64,000 nt of DNA from Streptomyces brasiliensis (GTDB taxonomy: Bacteria > Actinomycetota > Actinomycetes > Streptomycetales > Streptomycetaceae): the NCBI RefSeq assembly GCF_014647875.1, contig NZ_BMQA01000033.1:23847-87846 (forward strand). Direction: 5' to 3'. Below the pieces are notes generated by a model. The model was not told where the DNA came from. It saw only the letters and a list, made by a program, of their open reading frames with translations, and searched no databases. Within the stretch, counting starts at the first letter, position 1; every line of letters begins with the position of its first letter. The translations under genes and the position numbers were made by a program. Positions 63,524-64,000 of this stretch are shown in pieces.

Positions 63524-64000
63524 GTGGCCGAGCTGTTCTACGACGCTGACGCCGACCTGTCCATCATCCAGGGCCGCAAGGTCGCGGTCATCGGCTACGG
63601 CAGCCAGGGCCACGCGCACGCCCTGTCGCTGCGCGACTCCGGTGTCGACGTGCGCGTCGGTCTGCACGAGGGCTCCAAGTCCAAGGCCAAGGCCGAGGAG
63701 CAGGGCCTGCGCGTGGTGACGCCTGCGGAGGCCGCGGCCGAGGCCGACGTCATCATGATCCTCATCCCGGACCCGATCCAGGGCCAGGTGTACGAGGAGT
63801 CCATCGCCCCGAACCTGAAGGACGGCGACGCGCTGTTCTTCGCCCACGGCTTCAACATCCGCTTCGGCCTCATCAAGCCCCCGGCCGGTGTGGACGTCGC
63901 CCTGGTCGCTCCTAAGGGCCCGGGTCACCTGGTGCGCCGCCAGTACGAGGAGGGCCGCGGCGTCCCGGCGATCGCCGCCGTCGAGCAGGACGCGACCGGA
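63524..64000 (+). CDS. ilvC: Ketol-acid reductoisomerase (partial, runs off the window)
   Basis: The first 159 residues are present, starting at GTG 63524 behind AAGGAGAG. ELFYDADADLSIIQGRK is the family start, VIGYGSQGHAHAL the NADP-binding motif, and ILIPDPIQGQVYEE, FAHGFNIRFG and VAPKGPGHLVRRQ are conserved. It converts acetolactate to dihydroxyisovalerate. The C-terminal half lies beyond the window. Confidence 0.97.
   Translation, partial: MAELFYDADADLSIIQGRKVAVIGYGSQGHAHALSLRDSGVDVRVGLHEGSKSKAKAEEQGLRVVTPAEAAAEADVIMILIPDPIQGQVYEESIAPNLKDGDALFFAHGFNIRFGLIKPPAGVDVALVAPKGPGHLVRRQYEEGRGVPAIAAVEQDATG

Overview
This window is chromosomal DNA of a Streptomyces or close relative. GC is very high with strong third-position GC bias, GTG starts are frequent, TTA codons are almost absent, and many short actinomycete-type genes are present. 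From memory, with no search run, the gene order matches the conserved core region of Streptomyces chromosomes running from a glycine-cleavage locus through gatCAB to ilvBNC. I saw no rRNA, tRNA, CRISPR array, prophage or complete insertion sequence.

Layout. (1) 0-7 kb: enoyl-CoA hydratase, a TTA-containing ATP-binding regulator, a deacetylase-fold/beta-propeller lipoprotein pair, a divergent GNAT/MerR pair, a small EF-hand protein, an F420-type oxidoreductase and a GH25 lysozyme. (2) 7-16 kb, minus strand: a large secreted phosphodiester glycosidase/metallophosphoesterase, then serine/glycine catabolism (sdaA, glyA, gcvH, gcvT) behind a tandem glycine riboswitch; gcvP is not here. (3) 15.8-18.3 kb: a P-loop protein and two SseB-like proteins. 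(4) 18.3-25.2 kb: a five-gene peptide ABC transporter operon (permease, binding lipoprotein, permease, two ATPases) preceded by a CRP-type palindrome. (5) 25-30 kb: TRIC channel, membrane esterase, thioesterase, PIN remnant, a TetR regulator with matching operators, small membrane proteins, and two kinds of non-coding repeat. (6) 30-39 kb: cysteine desulfurase and mnmA (tRNA thiolation), amidase, LOG-family protein, SDR, MetE-like protein and ligA. (7) 39-46 kb: a GGDEF-EAL protein with an intact EAL domain and a TTA codon (RmdB type), cupin, and gatCAB with a small membrane gene inside it. (8) 46-57 kb: a frameshifted small gene, MMPL transporter, GNAT, a large AAA/LuxR regulator, a sugar-dehydrogenase-type lipoprotein, aldo/keto reductase and hydroxyacid dehydrogenase. 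(9) 57-64 kb: a PAS-GGDEF-EAL protein with a degenerate EAL domain, then ilvB-ilvN-ilvC behind a branched-chain amino-acid attenuator with a 13-residue leader peptide; ilvC runs off the end.

Regulatory themes: RNA control of amino-acid genes (glycine riboswitch, ilv attenuator), two rare TTA codons suggesting bldA control of two signalling proteins, and two c-di-GMP proteins of apparently opposite activity about 16 kb apart. Nothing seen amounts to a clearly new multi-gene system. The least explained items are the SseB/P-loop neighbourhood, the secreted NAGPA-metallophosphatase fusion, the inverted-repeat element at 29.6 kb and the double-frameshift gene at 46.1 kb.
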